From contig JAEYWD010000092.1 in NCBI GenBank assembly GCA_023429135.1, positions 1-64,000 of the forward strand: a stretch of DNA of 64,000 nucleotides, in the 5' to 3' direction. Position 1 is the stretch's first letter, and each line of letters begins with the position of its first letter. The notes below the pieces were generated by a model. That model was not told where the DNA came from. It did no database searches and saw nothing but the letters and a program-made list of their open reading frames with translations. This document shows, one piece after another, positions 25,693-35,011 of this stretch. Source of the stretch: Bacteroidota bacterium. GTDB taxonomy: Bacteria; Bacteroidota; Bacteroidia; Bacteroidales; JAAUTT01. A program made the position numbers and the translations under genes.

Positions 25693-25886
25693 ATTTGTGA
25701 GCTTAGGGGTTGGTAGAGTGTGGTAGAATTCTAAACAGACTGATTCTGATGTTTGTCATCAGGATAGTTTTTAAATGAACATAATTGGTAGTTGTGTTTT
25801 TTTTCATCATGTAAGGGAGAATAAAGTCTCAATTCTCCCTTACTTTTAATGTTAAGCTGAACCTGCTCTCCGATAGCATTTTTCCT

Positions 25887-25894
25887 TAAATTTA
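25887..25894 (+). promoter_or_regulatory. Possible -7 element of the pectin operon
   Basis: TAAATTTA differs from TAnnTTTG only at the last base and lies 28 bases before the first gene. No TTG is at normal -33 spacing, as may be expected for an activator-dependent promoter. Confidence 0.3.
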
Positions 25895-25921
25895 TTGTAA
25901 AATAAACTTGATTAAAAGCTA

Positions 25922-27118
25922 ATGAACAAAGTACTATTTTTTTTGGCAGGTGTTTTACTGGTTTTTAACAACTGCCTGGCTCAGAACCGAAATAAAGAAC
26001 AGAAACTGGGCCTAGAAATGGCCATAAAGATGGCCGATTCCGAAATGAAGCATTTCCCCGATCCGGTAACTGTTGATTTTAATCCGCGCCCTGTATGGAA
26101 TTACACCCAGGGTCTTATAGCCTTGTCTATGATGCAGATGTGGCAGGAAACCAAGAATGAAACATATTATAGCTATGCAAAAACCTATGCTGATAAATTT
26201 ATTGGTGAAGATGGTTCAATTACCGGGTATAGGTCGGAGGAGCATAATATTGATGCTGTAAATTCCGGTAAGTTCCTTTTTATACTATTTGAGAACACGA
26301 AAGAGCAGAGATATTGGAAAGCCATTGAGTTTTTAAGGGATGAGCTTGATACCCAACCCCGCACTTCCGAAGGCGGTTTCTGGCATAAGCAGCGGTATCC
26401 ACACCAGATGTGGCTCGATGGTTTGTATATGGGTGCGCCGTTCTATGCCCAGTATGCCAGAACCACTAAAGAAATAGCCAGTTTTGATGATATAGTTAAG
26501 CAATTCGAAATTATACATAAACATACCTATAACCCGACAATTGGTCTGAATTATCATGGATGGGACGAAAGCAAGCAACAAAAATGGGCTGATCCCGTTA
26601 CCGGATGTTCTCCCAATTTCTGGGGACGGGGAATGGGGTGGTACGCTATGGCCCTGGTTGATGTTCTCGATTTTATACCGGAAGGGTATCCCGGAAGAGC
26701 AAAGTTATTGTCCATTCTAAATCAGGTTGCTCAAGGCATCAGAAAATTTCAGGATCCAAAAACGGGGGTCTGGTATCAAGTGATGGATTCGGGACATAAA
26801 GAAGGAAATTACCTGGAGGCCACCGCTTCATCAATGTTTGCCTATACCTTGCTAAAAGCTATAAGAAAAGGCTATCTTGGTAAAGAGTACAAACCAGTTG
26901 CTGTTAAAGCCTATAAAGGCGTGGTGAATACTTTTATTAAAGATAATCGAGATGGAACCATCAGTCTTACCAAATGCTGCTCGGTTGCCGGATTAGGAGG
27001 AAATCCCTACCGCGACGGTTCTTTCGAATATTATATCAAAGAACCTGTAAGAGATAACGATCCAAAAGGAGTTGGTCCATTTATCATGGCTTCGCTGGAG
27101 TATTCAAAATTCAAATAA
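25922..27118 (+). CDS. GH105 unsaturated glucuronyl/galacturonyl hydrolase, first gene of pectin operon
   Basis: This second GH105 protein (398 residues) has a signal peptide (MNKVLFFLAGVLLVFNNCLAQ). Catalytic landmarks are Asp111 (HNIDAVNSGK), the HQMWLDGLYMGAPF stretch with Asp166 as the counterpart of YteR Asp143, and FWGRGMGW (233-240). It differs enough from the 17.2-kb copy (VWNYTQGL opening, longer C-terminal end) to suggest another substrate, perhaps a different linkage behind the unsaturated uronate. The GH43 gene follows after 15 bp. Confidence 0.9.
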   Translation: MNKVLFFLAGVLLVFNNCLAQNRNKEQKLGLEMAIKMADSEMKHFPDPVTVDFNPRPVWNYTQGLIALSMMQMWQETKNETYYSYAKTYADKFIGEDGSITGYRSEEHNIDAVNSGKFLFILFENTKEQRYWKAIEFLRDELDTQPRTSEGGFWHKQRYPHQMWLDGLYMGAPFYAQYARTTKEIASFDDIVKQFEIIHKHTYNPTIGLNYHGWDESKQQKWADPVTGCSPNFWGRGMGWYAMALVDVLDFIPEGYPGRAKLLSILNQVAQGIRKFQDPKTGVWYQVMDSGHKEGNYLEATASSMFAYTLLKAIRKGYLGKEYKPVAVKAYKGVVNTFIKDNRDGTISLTKCCSVAGLGGNPYRDGSFEYYIKEPVRDNDPKGVGPFIMASLEYSKFK

Positions 27119-27133
27119 TTTATAACAACTGGA

Positions 27134-28771
27134 ATGTTAAAAGAAAAGATTTTTCTGACCGGATTCATATTTATCTTTTGCTCAGGTATTCTTCAGGCTC
27201 AGGTTGAAAATGTTAGTGATACTCCTTCCCGCGTCTGGGTAGCCGATAATGGGGACGGCACCTATAAAAATCCTATTATCCATGCCGATTATTCCGATCC
27301 GGATGTAATTCGTGTTGGCGCTGATTTTTATATGGTAGCCTCAAGCTTCAACTGTGTTCCGGGTTTGCCCATTTTGCACTCAAAAGATCTTGTAAACTGG
27401 AGACTAATTGGTCACGCCTTTGCAAAGCAAATACCGCTTGATGTTTTTTCCAGGCCTCAGCATGGCAACGGATGCTGGGCTCCGGCTATCAGGTTTCACA
27501 AAGGCACTTATTATATTTATTACCCCGATCCTGATTTTGGAATCTATGTGACCAAAGCTGTAAATCCCGCAGGTCCCTGGAGTGAACCAATGCTGGTTAA
27601 AGAGGCCAAAGGCTGGATCGACCCTTGTCCGTTGTGGGATGATAACGGCGATGTTTGGCTTATTTCGGCACTTGCCGGAAGTCGTGCCGGCGCAAAAAGT
27701 GTTTTGGTACTCAGTAAAATGAATGCCGATGGAACTAAGGTTATTGACAATGGCGTAATTGTATTCGATGGTCATGCTAATCATCCAACCCTCGAAGGCC
27801 CAAAATTTTATAAACGAAACGGATATTATTACATTTCGGCTCCTGCAGGTGGCGTACCTACAGGCTGGCAGTTGATTCTCCGTTCAAAAAATATTTATGG
27901 TCCTTATGAAGAGAAGATAGTGCTCGATCAGGGCAGTACTCCTGTGAACGGTCCGCACCAGGGCGGATGGGTGGATACTCCCAAAGGCGAGTTCTGGTTC
28001 ATTCATTTCCAGGATAAGGATGCTTATGGCCGTATTATTCATCTTCAACCTATGAAATGGGTTAATGATTGGCCGGTTATGGGAACCGATGCCGATGGAA
28101 ATGGAAAAGGAGAGCCTGTTTTAGTATACAAAAAGCCCGATGTTGGCGCTTCTTTCCCAATTCTTACCCCAGCCGAATTGGACGAATTTAATAATCCGGC
28201 TCTTGGACTGCAATGGCAATGGCATGCAAATCCAGGAACCAACTGGGCCTTTCCCACCGGAGCACTGGGGTTTTTAAGAATGGTATGTGTGCCTTTACCC
28301 GAAAACTTTAAAAATTATTGGGATGTACCTAATTTATTGATGCAGAAATTTCCTGCTCCGGAATTTACCATGACAGCCAGATTAAACTTCAAACCTCTTT
28401 TCGATGGTGATAAAACCGGTTTAATAATAATGGGGCTGGACTATGCTTATATTTCGTTAACAAAAACAGGCGATAAGGTTTTCATTTCTCAAACCATCTG
28501 CAAGGATGCCAATAAACAATCGCCCGAAGTTGAAGGACCAAAAGTTGAGATCTCTGGCGAAAATTTTTATTTACGGGTAAAAGTAACTTCTGGGGGTATT
28601 TGTAACTTCAGCTATAGCGCCGACGGAAACCAGTTTTTGCCTATTGGGGAGACTTTTAAAGCCCGCAAAGGGATGTGGATTGGCGCCAAAGCTGGGATAT
28701 TTGCCACCAGGTCGGTACATAAACCTGGAGAAGCCGGATATGCTGATTACGATTGGTTCCGTGTTGAATAG
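27134..28771 (+). CDS. GH43 family glycosidase (arabinofuranosidase/xylosidase type) with C-terminal beta-sandwich
   Basis: The N-terminal five-bladed propeller has the three GH43 acids: Asp55 (YSDPDV), Asp163 (WIDPCPLWDD) and Glu221 (HPTLEGPKFY). From about residue 345 a concanavalin-like domain follows (FNNPALGLQWQWHANP...), the usual C-terminal partner of beta-xylosidase/arabinofuranosidase members. A signal peptide is present. In this operon it most likely removes arabinose or xylose side chains from pectin; the exact specificity cannot be read. It sits 15 bp from both neighbours. Confidence 0.9.
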   Translation: MLKEKIFLTGFIFIFCSGILQAQVENVSDTPSRVWVADNGDGTYKNPIIHADYSDPDVIRVGADFYMVASSFNCVPGLPILHSKDLVNWRLIGHAFAKQIPLDVFSRPQHGNGCWAPAIRFHKGTYYIYYPDPDFGIYVTKAVNPAGPWSEPMLVKEAKGWIDPCPLWDDNGDVWLISALAGSRAGAKSVLVLSKMNADGTKVIDNGVIVFDGHANHPTLEGPKFYKRNGYYYISAPAGGVPTGWQLILRSKNIYGPYEEKIVLDQGSTPVNGPHQGGWVDTPKGEFWFIHFQDKDAYGRIIHLQPMKWVNDWPVMGTDADGNGKGEPVLVYKKPDVGASFPILTPAELDEFNNPALGLQWQWHANPGTNWAFPTGALGFLRMVCVPLPENFKNYWDVPNLLMQKFPAPEFTMTARLNFKPLFDGDKTGLIIMGLDYAYISLTKTGDKVFISQTICKDANKQSPEVEGPKVEISGENFYLRVKVTSGGICNFSYSADGNQFLPIGETFKARKGMWIGAKAGIFATRSVHKPGEAGYADYDWFRVE

Positions 28772-28785
28772 TTATTGTTGAAGGA

Positions 28786-29754
28786 ATGAAGAATTTGATC
28801 AGGTATAATCTTATAATAGGCCTCCTAATTTTTGCTTGCGCCTTCTCTGTGCGGGCAAATAATTATCATTTTATTGTTGCTGCCGACGGAGGTGGTGATT
28901 TTAAGACCATTCAACAGGCTATTAATGCAGTTCCTGATTTCAGGAAAAACGAAACCCTGATTTTCATTAAAAAAGGTACTTATAAGGAAAAGCTTGTACT
29001 GGCAGCGAGCAAGACTAACGTGGTATTCATAGGCGAGGACCGAGAATCGACCATCATTACTTACGACGATTTTGCTTCAAAGAAAAATATCTTCGGCGAG
29101 GAGATGGGAACTACCGGATCGACCTCCTTTTTTGTTTTTGGAGACGGTTTCAGAGCCGAAAACATTACATTCGAGAACTCCTCCGGTCCTGTGGGACAGG
29201 CTGTCGCAGTGAGAATTGACGGCGATCAGGTAGTGTTTGTTAATTGCACGTTCCGTGGTTTTCAGGATACGCTCTATCCTCATGGCGATAAAAGCCGTCA
29301 ATATTATAAAAGCTGCCGCATTGAAGGAACTGTGGATTTTATTTTCGGATGGTCCACTGCGGTATTTGATCGTTGCACAATCTTTTGCAAAGATCATGGA
29401 TATATTACCGCGTCATCGACCAATGAAGGTGTGGCTCATGGTTTTGTTTTCCTCGACTGTGAAATTACCGGAACAGCACCCGAAGGATCGTTTTATCTTG
29501 GTCGTCCATGGCGTCCTTTTGCCAAATCGGTTTTTGTACGATGTAAGTTAGGCAGTATGATTAAACCCGAGGGCTGGCATAACTGGAATAAAGCCGATGC
29601 TGAGAAAACAGCTTTCTTTGCCGAATTCAAAAATACGGGTGAAGGAGCGAATGCATCTCAAAGAGTTGCCTGGTCGCACCAATTGAGTGAAGATATTGCC
29701 AATCAATATACGCCCGAGAAAATTTTGGGCGATTGGGTTTTAAAGTTTAAATAA
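28786..29754 (+). CDS. Pectin methylesterase (CE8)
   Basis: The enzyme removes methyl esters from homogalacturonan so that hydrolases and lyases can act. The 322-residue protein has a signal peptide and the CE8 motifs in order: QDTLY (Gln160, Asp161), DFIFG (Asp184), GYITAS (205-210) and YLGRPW (Arg240). Asp161, Asp184 and Arg240 match the known catalytic and binding residues. The length is normal for a catalytic domain alone. It is placed between GH43 and GH28 genes with 14- and 16-bp gaps. Confidence 0.95.
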   Translation: MKNLIRYNLIIGLLIFACAFSVRANNYHFIVAADGGGDFKTIQQAINAVPDFRKNETLIFIKKGTYKEKLVLAASKTNVVFIGEDRESTIITYDDFASKKNIFGEEMGTTGSTSFFVFGDGFRAENITFENSSGPVGQAVAVRIDGDQVVFVNCTFRGFQDTLYPHGDKSRQYYKSCRIEGTVDFIFGWSTAVFDRCTIFCKDHGYITASSTNEGVAHGFVFLDCEITGTAPEGSFYLGRPWRPFAKSVFVRCKLGSMIKPEGWHNWNKADAEKTAFFAEFKNTGEGANASQRVAWSHQLSEDIANQYTPEKILGDWVLKFK

Positions 29755-29770
29755 TTAAGAAAGTAAATAT

Positions 29771-31450
29771 ATGTATAAGTTGAAGTCGATAGTTACCATA
29801 TTAACTGCTGTGTTAACGGTATCGTGTGCTGTTTCGCAAATCAGGAGTACCGAAGAGCTTTATGCAGGGGTTGAGTTTAAGATGCCCAGAGTTCAGGAAC
29901 CTGTGATACCCGGCAGATCGGTGGTTTTAACCGATTTTGGTGCAAAAAGCGGAGGAATGGAGCTTTGTACCAAAGCCTTTGCCGATGCCATTGAATCGTT
30001 ATCGCAAAAAGGTGGAGGTAAATTAATTATACCTCGTGGTACATGGTATACAGGTCCTATTACATTGAAAAGCAACATCGAACTGTATGCTGAATCTGGG
30101 GCCCTGATTGTATTCAGTACTGATAAAAGCTTATACCCCCTAGTAGAAACCAGTTTCGAAGGGTTTAACACTTACAGGTGCATGTCGCCGATTAACGGGC
30201 GTAATCTCGAAAATGTAGCCATTACAGGTAAAGGAGTTTTTGATGGCAGCGGTGAAGCCTGGCGTCAGGTTAAGAAGGAAAAACTTACTGAGTCGCAATG
30301 GAAAAAGCTGGTGGCATCAGGAGGTATCGTAAGTGAGAATGGTAAAACATGGTATCCGTCGCAACAATTCCGCGATGGCGAAAAAGTGGCCGAAATGAAT
30401 GTACCCCGCACCCTGAAAACGAAAGCTGAATTCGAAAAGATAAAGGACTTTCTTCGTCCGGTGATGGTAAGCCTGATTTCGTGCAATAAGGTGCTGCTCG
30501 ACGGACCTACTTTCCAGAATTCGCCGGCTTGGTGCATTCATCCGTTGATGTGTAACGATCTCACCGTTCGTAATATATCGGTTCGCAACCCTTGGTTTTC
30601 CCAAAACGGCGATGGAATCGACTTTGAATCGTGCAAAAACAGTGTTATTTACGACAGTAACTTTGATGTTGGCGACGACGCTATCTGTATTAAATCGGGT
30701 AAAGATAAAGAAGGTCGCGATCGCGGAATTCCTAACGAGAACCTGATAATTAAAAACTGCATAGTTTACCATGGTCATGGAGGGGTTACTGTGGGCAGCG
30801 AAATGTCGGGCGGAGTTAAAAATATGCATGTGTCCAACTGTACCTTCATTGGTACCGACGTAGGGTTGAGGTTTAAAAGCAACCGGGGTCGGGGAGGTGT
30901 TGTCGAAAATATTTTCATTTCGGATGTGGATATGATTAACATTCCCACCCAGGCAATATCATTTAATTTATATTATAGCGGAAGATCTGTTTCCGAGGAT
31001 CTGGAAGCCGGCGATGGAGTTAAAGAAGAAAGACTTTTACCTGTGACAGAAGAAACCCCACAGTTTAAGAATATCTTTATTCGCAATGTTAACTGTAAGG
31101 GAGCTTTACAAGGGATTTTGCTGCAAGGGTTACCCGAGCTGAATCTTGAAAATGTTGTACTCGAAAATATTCAGATGGAATCGGAATTTGGTATGACATG
31201 CAGCGATGCTTCAAGGGTAACCCTGCGGAATGTGAATCTAAAAACCAAAAAGTTTCCTGTTATAGATCTGAGAAATTCCAAAGATGTAGAGATGGATGGC
31301 ATTTCTGTTTCAACAGGGACTGTCCCCGCAATTAAGGTTTCGGGTTCTAAAACGGGCTCCACCGTTATTAAGAACCTGAAATCTGCCGATCCTTCGCGTG
31401 ATATTAAAATCGAAAAGGAGGTTCCGGCTTCCGCCGTTATTGTAAGATAG
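29771..31450 (+). CDS. GH28 polygalacturonase-like lipoprotein
   Basis: The 559-residue protein begins with a likely lipoprotein signal (LTAVLTVSC, Cys19), which would put it on an envelope membrane. It is a right-handed beta-helix with the GH28 acids Asp281/Asp284 (NGDGID), Asp302-Asp303 (VGDDAICIKSG), the GHG motif (335-337) and R-x-K (Arg367, Lys369). The type is the bacterial exo-acting or rhamnogalacturonase-like branch rather than the small fungal one. It ends the operon and would cut the de-esterified galacturonan made by the CE8 enzyme. Confidence 0.9.
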   Translation: MYKLKSIVTILTAVLTVSCAVSQIRSTEELYAGVEFKMPRVQEPVIPGRSVVLTDFGAKSGGMELCTKAFADAIESLSQKGGGKLIIPRGTWYTGPITLKSNIELYAESGALIVFSTDKSLYPLVETSFEGFNTYRCMSPINGRNLENVAITGKGVFDGSGEAWRQVKKEKLTESQWKKLVASGGIVSENGKTWYPSQQFRDGEKVAEMNVPRTLKTKAEFEKIKDFLRPVMVSLISCNKVLLDGPTFQNSPAWCIHPLMCNDLTVRNISVRNPWFSQNGDGIDFESCKNSVIYDSNFDVGDDAICIKSGKDKEGRDRGIPNENLIIKNCIVYHGHGGVTVGSEMSGGVKNMHVSNCTFIGTDVGLRFKSNRGRGGVVENIFISDVDMINIPTQAISFNLYYSGRSVSEDLEAGDGVKEERLLPVTEETPQFKNIFIRNVNCKGALQGILLQGLPELNLENVVLENIQMESEFGMTCSDASRVTLRNVNLKTKKFPVIDLRNSKDVEMDGISVSTGTVPAIKVSGSKTGSTVIKNLKSADPSRDIKIEKEVPASAVIVR

Positions 31451-31522
31451 CGGCTTTGCTTTGTTCCCAGCCATATTTAGGAGAAAATTAAGACTTAATG
31501 GGTAATAAAGTCTAAATTTTAT

Positions 31523-31530
31523 TACATTTG
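31523..31530 (+). promoter_or_regulatory. -7 promoter element of tatA
   Basis: TACATTTG matches TAnnTTTG exactly, 25 bases before the tatA ATG. It indicates that tatA is transcribed apart from the pectin operon. Confidence 0.45.
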
Positions 31531-31554
31531 GCCTGAATAATTAATGAAAAAGAT

Positions 31555-31767
31555 ATGAATTTACTTGTTGTTTTAGGAGCTTTTGGGCCTACAGAAATTA
31601 TCCTCATTATAGCTATTGTAATTTTGTTGTTTGGCGGGAAAAAAATTCCTGAGCTGATGAAAGGTATAGGACAAGGAATCAAGGAATTTAAAAATGCCAG
31701 CAAAGGCGAAGAAGCCAAAGCTGGTGAGAAAAAAGATCCTGAAAAGTTACAAACACCTCAGTCCTGA
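31555..31767 (+). CDS. tatA: Twin-arginine translocase subunit TatA/E
   Basis: The 70-residue protein has one N-terminal membrane helix (GPTEIILIIAIVILLFG), the hinge FGGKKIPEL and an amphipathic helix (MKGIGQGIKEFKNAS), which is the full TatA/TatE pattern. It forms the pore for export of folded proteins. No tatC or tatB is nearby, which is common in this phylum. It has its own promoter and is convergent with the cupin gene, 5 bp from its end. Confidence 0.9.
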   Translation: MNLLVVLGAFGPTEIILIIAIVILLFGGKKIPELMKGIGQGIKEFKNASKGEEAKAGEKKDPEKLQTPQS

Positions 31768-31772
31768 TAGCT

Positions 31773-32249
31773 TTACTGCATATAGCCAATTTTTAGAAGC
31801 AGATTATTGTTGAAAGCTTTGCAATGTGCATCTCCCTCTTTAGGAGCCCACGTTGCAAAGTTTTTGTCGTTTATGGAAGAATAGGGTCCTTCCTTTACTT
31901 CGTAAACCACAGTACCATTTTCAAGAGCGATAATTGTATGCCACGTCTTGGGTTTTATTTCAACACCCAAATTACCTGTGTTTGCATCCAGAATAATATG
32001 ATCGATAATTTTTCCCGAATCGTCGAATTCTATCACGGCTGCTTTTCCCCTGAGAATCAGAAAAACTTCATGCTTGTCGGGGTCTTCGTGTTTGTGTGGC
32101 TGAACATACGTATCCTTCTGAAGTGCATTTAACATCCGGTTTACCACTTCATCGTAACTTTGGTGGTAATTATAATTTTTACGCAGGCGTGGCGATTCTT
32201 CGGCCTGTTTTACTATGGTTTCGATAAAACTATTCTCTATTTTGATCAT
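31773..32249 (-). CDS. WbuC-like cupin metalloprotein
   Basis: The 158-residue protein has a single cupin fold with a complete metal set: His52, His54 (QPHKHE), Glu61 (HEVFLILRG) and His104 (WHTIIAL). The ending with FATWAPKEGD resembles the WbuC family found in some O-antigen clusters; its role is unknown. The gene begins 6 bp after the stop of the 582-residue transglutaminase-like gene and is surely co-transcribed with it. Confidence 0.75.
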   Translation of the reverse strand: MIKIENSFIETIVKQAEESPRLRKNYNYHQSYDEVVNRMLNALQKDTYVQPHKHEDPDKHEVFLILRGKAAVIEFDDSGKIIDHIILDANTGNLGVEIKPKTWHTIIALENGTVVYEVKEGPYSSINDKNFATWAPKEGDAHCKAFNNNLLLKIGYMQ

Positions 32250-32255
32250 TTATTG

Positions 32256-34004
32256 TCAATTTTTTGGGAGGCCAATATTAAAACAAATTTCCTTTTCCAA
32301 CCCTTTGTTGGTCGAAAATTTAAACTCACTTTTACCAGCAAAAACAACTGCCTGATCTCCATCGGTTATAAGTTTCAGGTCTTTAAGCTGCAAACCGTTT
32401 AACAAATAATTAGCAAGCACAAAAGCTTTTTCAAGTCCGTCGCCACGACTAAAATTCCATACTTCATCAGGCTGAGCAAGCCTTTTTCCATCGTAAATTG
32501 AAACAGATGGCATGGTAGAAATCAGATCAAAAGCTTCTTCTTGCGATTTGCCTTTCAACCCTTCGAGCGATACGGGATTACGCTCCAAAGCTGCCTTAAT
32601 AAAAGGATCCCAGCTAATTTCGTCCATTTGCCGGAAAGCGTAGAGGGATAATAAAGCGGTTTCGCTTTTTTCCGATTTGGCTCTAATGTAATCCAGAATC
32701 TCTTCACGGCTTTGATCTACTCTTATTTCCAGAGGTTCGGCAGGCTGAAAGTCTTTATCCATGTTGGGTAACTGAGGCTCCGTGACCAAAAATTTTTTCA
32801 GCTCCTGAAATAACAACCGGAGATTATCCTCATTGTTGCAATTATTTGATTTAGCATGGCTTAAGAAATGATCCAGAATTTTACTTAAATCTTTTTCATC
32901 GGTGTTTTCAAGGTATTTTTCAACATCTTGTATAACAATTCTATTGTCGAGCGGAGTGAGCGAAAATTCTTCATCATCAATTTCCTGGATTAATGCGTCG
33001 CGGGAGCCCTCGGCAAAATTATACTTGGTATGATGTTCGTATTCGAAAATCGTTTCCAGGCCAATGTAATAGTTATGATTATTAATGCAGTGCCGGTACT
33101 GGAAGCATTTTTTGAACGTCATGTGGTATCGCAGAAAATTGATAAAATTTACTGCCGAAATATCAATTTTCAGGAAATCTCTTAATTTTTCGGAGAACTG
33201 GATAAAAGCCTCCCGGTTAATTGTAGCCGTGGGATACACATAATGGATATGACCAGAGAGATGTGAAACAATGGTGACTTTCTCGTTCTCGAGGGCCCGC
33301 CGTGCTTTAGCCGACATGGCCGTACCATTGAACCACATGTTTTTAGTTACAATCCGCCTGTTATTTGTAAGAACTCCTTCTTTAATATTGACAAAATTTT
33401 GCGAATGCAACGGTGTGCCGATAAGAAAAATATCTTCGAGCGGGAACCGGCCAACAATAAAAAGAGCTGCTGCATAAAGCGCTGAAAGGGAAACGCATTC
33501 GCCCGCTCCGGTACCGAAATTCTCCTTGAAGCTAAAAGCTGTCATCGCTTCAACGGTTTCGGTTTTCCAGTAGGGAATAATATCGGTGGTGTATTTATCG
33601 AGCCCGAAGTGTCGACGAATATCTATATCGTAATAATATTTATCTCCCTCATAGCCAAACAAAGCATTGGATTTCTCTAAAACAGAAATATCTATAAAAC
33701 TCTTGAAGCGGTTAATTTCAGTTTCTTTTTCGGTAAGTCCCCAGGTTTCCAGATCGAGATTAAATACATAATGATCCATAATGTATTGCTTGATACGGTT
33801 TACCTTGTAATTGGGTGTTTTTTTCAGGATATCTTTAAACCAGGGGTCGTTGCGCCACTTCCATATTACGGGACTCATTATGTTGGCAATAACCAAAGGA
33901 TAAAGCAATTCGGGAAATACAAAAATTTCCATATCGGAAAGAGAAAAGGCTGAGGAATATTTTTCCAGGGTCTTTTTATTTGAAAAGTCAGGATTTAAAG
34001 GCAT
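32256..34004 (-). CDS. Large protein with transglutaminase-like Cys/His motif, function unknown
   Basis: This 582-residue protein has no signal peptide, so it acts in the cytoplasm. The middle has GTGAGECVSLSALYAAAL with Cys170 and, 30 residues later, GTPLHSQNFVN with His200, which resembles the Cys and His of transglutaminase-like domains. The C-terminal 200 residues are helical and charged with no motif I know. It is co-transcribed with the cupin gene. It may be a cysteine peptidase or amidase-like enzyme, or an inactive fold. A -7 element TAATTTTG lies at 34025-34032. Confidence 0.6.
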   Translation of the reverse strand: MPLNPDFSNKKTLEKYSSAFSLSDMEIFVFPELLYPLVIANIMSPVIWKWRNDPWFKDILKKTPNYKVNRIKQYIMDHYVFNLDLETWGLTEKETEINRFKSFIDISVLEKSNALFGYEGDKYYYDIDIRRHFGLDKYTTDIIPYWKTETVEAMTAFSFKENFGTGAGECVSLSALYAAALFIVGRFPLEDIFLIGTPLHSQNFVNIKEGVLTNNRRIVTKNMWFNGTAMSAKARRALENEKVTIVSHLSGHIHYVYPTATINREAFIQFSEKLRDFLKIDISAVNFINFLRYHMTFKKCFQYRHCINNHNYYIGLETIFEYEHHTKYNFAEGSRDALIQEIDDEEFSLTPLDNRIVIQDVEKYLENTDEKDLSKILDHFLSHAKSNNCNNEDNLRLLFQELKKFLVTEPQLPNMDKDFQPAEPLEIRVDQSREEILDYIRAKSEKSETALLSLYAFRQMDEISWDPFIKAALERNPVSLEGLKGKSQEEAFDLISTMPSVSIYDGKRLAQPDEVWNFSRGDGLEKAFVLANYLLNGLQLKDLKLITDGDQAVVFAGKSEFKFSTNKGLEKEICFNIGLPKN

Positions 34005-34024
34005 CTTACAATGGTACTTTTTTG

Positions 34025-34032
34025 CAAAATTA
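34025..34032 (-). promoter_or_regulatory. -7 promoter element of the 34004 gene
   Basis: TAATTTTG on the minus strand matches TAnnTTTG and lies 21 bases before the start codon. Confidence 0.4.
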
Positions 34033-34070
34033 GTTACTAATGTTTAATGAATATTGGTTTGATTAAAAAT

Positions 34071-34113
34071 AAAATTTCCCATCTCCGGGTTCACGCCCCA
34101 GATGAGAAATTTT
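34071..34113 (-). terminator. Hairpin downstream of the envelope operon
   Basis: Arms 34071-34084 and 34100-34113 pair over 14 bases with one mismatch. It lies 30 bp after the last gene of the operon on the minus strand, and the arm itself ends in AAAATTTT-type sequence that gives a U-rich end. Confidence 0.55.
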
Positions 34114-34143
34114 AACAAACAGAATGGAAAAATTCCATCCATG

Positions 34144-34308
34144 CTAATGTTTTAGTGCTATATTCCTCGAGAAAATGTGTGCGGCTATTGAAATTATGGA
34201 GAAAAGGAGTAAAAGATGAATCACACCTCCCACATTCAGACCTACATAGCATAAAAACCAGCAGAGAAATAAGAGAATTGACCCTGTTAGTAATTTACTT
34301 CTAATCAT
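34144..34308 (-). CDS. Lmo0937-like small membrane protein
   Basis: From the ATG at 34308 this is a 54-residue protein with two hydrophobic helices and the motif VGGVIHLLLLFSIISI, which matches what I recall of the Lmo0937 small membrane family (N/G-GxIHLLLV). Members often sit in stress operons. The longer frame upstream begins with TTG and would add polar residues, so it was rejected. It is the last gene of an envelope operon starting at 36236. A second, 48-residue member lies at 41043. Confidence 0.65.
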   Translation of the reverse strand: MIRSKLLTGSILLFLCWFLCYVGLNVGGVIHLLLLFSIISIAAHIFSRNIALKH

Positions 34309-34360
34309 GATAATTTGAATTAAGTATTCTTCTACTAAAACAAAATTCCGGTACGAAAGT

Positions 34361-34999
34361 TTACCTGAATTTATACCCAATACCTAATCCAAATCCAACA
34401 TTTTTGGCATCGCCGTTTTCGCTGCCGTTAAGCTTCGGCATAATATTAACAAGACCCAAAGATGTTTCGATTGTAAAGCTAAGTCCATTGCCAAGTTCAT
34501 ACCCTGCATATACTTTTGCACCTGAATCAAGAGGTTTAAAATACGCATTCTTAGTGACATCCTGCAACGATACGTCGTTTTTAAATTTCACATCAGAGGT
34601 ACTACCGTTCTTAACTTTCCCTCCTATTCCCATGGCAATATAAGGCCCGAAGCCTACCATAACATTACCTCCCGACAGAGCTCCTTTATACAAAAAGGTG
34701 ACAGGCAGCTCCACGTAGGAGAGTTTTGTTTTTGTTTCGTTAATGATATCGGCTTTATACCCTTTTTGAGCAAACGATAACTCAGGACGAATGAAGAATT
34801 CGGTTCCAAGTGGAATTTCGGCAAAAACACCGGCATTCCAGGTAGGTATCATTTTAGTGTCAATCTTATCGTCGTCATTATCTTTTACTGTCATGTTGAA
34901 CATGTTCGCTGCACCCCTGATACCAAAGGAAACCTGTGCCATTGCTGTATGAATTGATAAAACAACAAATGCTATAATTAAGATGTATTTCCGGTTCAT
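34361..34999 (-). CDS. Outer-membrane beta-barrel protein (porin-like, OmpA/OmpX-type barrel)
   Basis: The ATG at 34999 gives a signal peptide (MNRKYILIIAFVVLSIHTAMAQ) and 212 residues. The body is alternating short strands with glycine and aromatic residues (VSFGIRGAANMFN, FIRPELSFAQKGY, LPVTFLYKG) and ends in GFGLGIGYKFR, an aromatic-basic barrel end usual in Bacteroidota. This is the common eight-stranded barrel annotated PorT- or OmpX-like; no substrate is implied. It follows the OmpA gene by 12 bp. Confidence 0.8.
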   Translation of the reverse strand: MNRKYILIIAFVVLSIHTAMAQVSFGIRGAANMFNMTVKDNDDDKIDTKMIPTWNAGVFAEIPLGTEFFIRPELSFAQKGYKADIINETKTKLSYVELPVTFLYKGALSGGNVMVGFGPYIAMGIGGKVKNGSTSDVKFKNDVSLQDVTKNAYFKPLDSGAKVYAGYELGNGLSFTIETSLGLVNIMPKLNGSENGDAKNVGFGLGIGYKFR

Positions 35000-35011
35000 A
35001 AGATTCAATTT

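Noticed and set aside
30317..30829. 170-codon frame antisense to the GH28 gene
   Set aside because: It is fully inside a gene with all catalytic motifs; the composition is that of a reverse-frame shadow.
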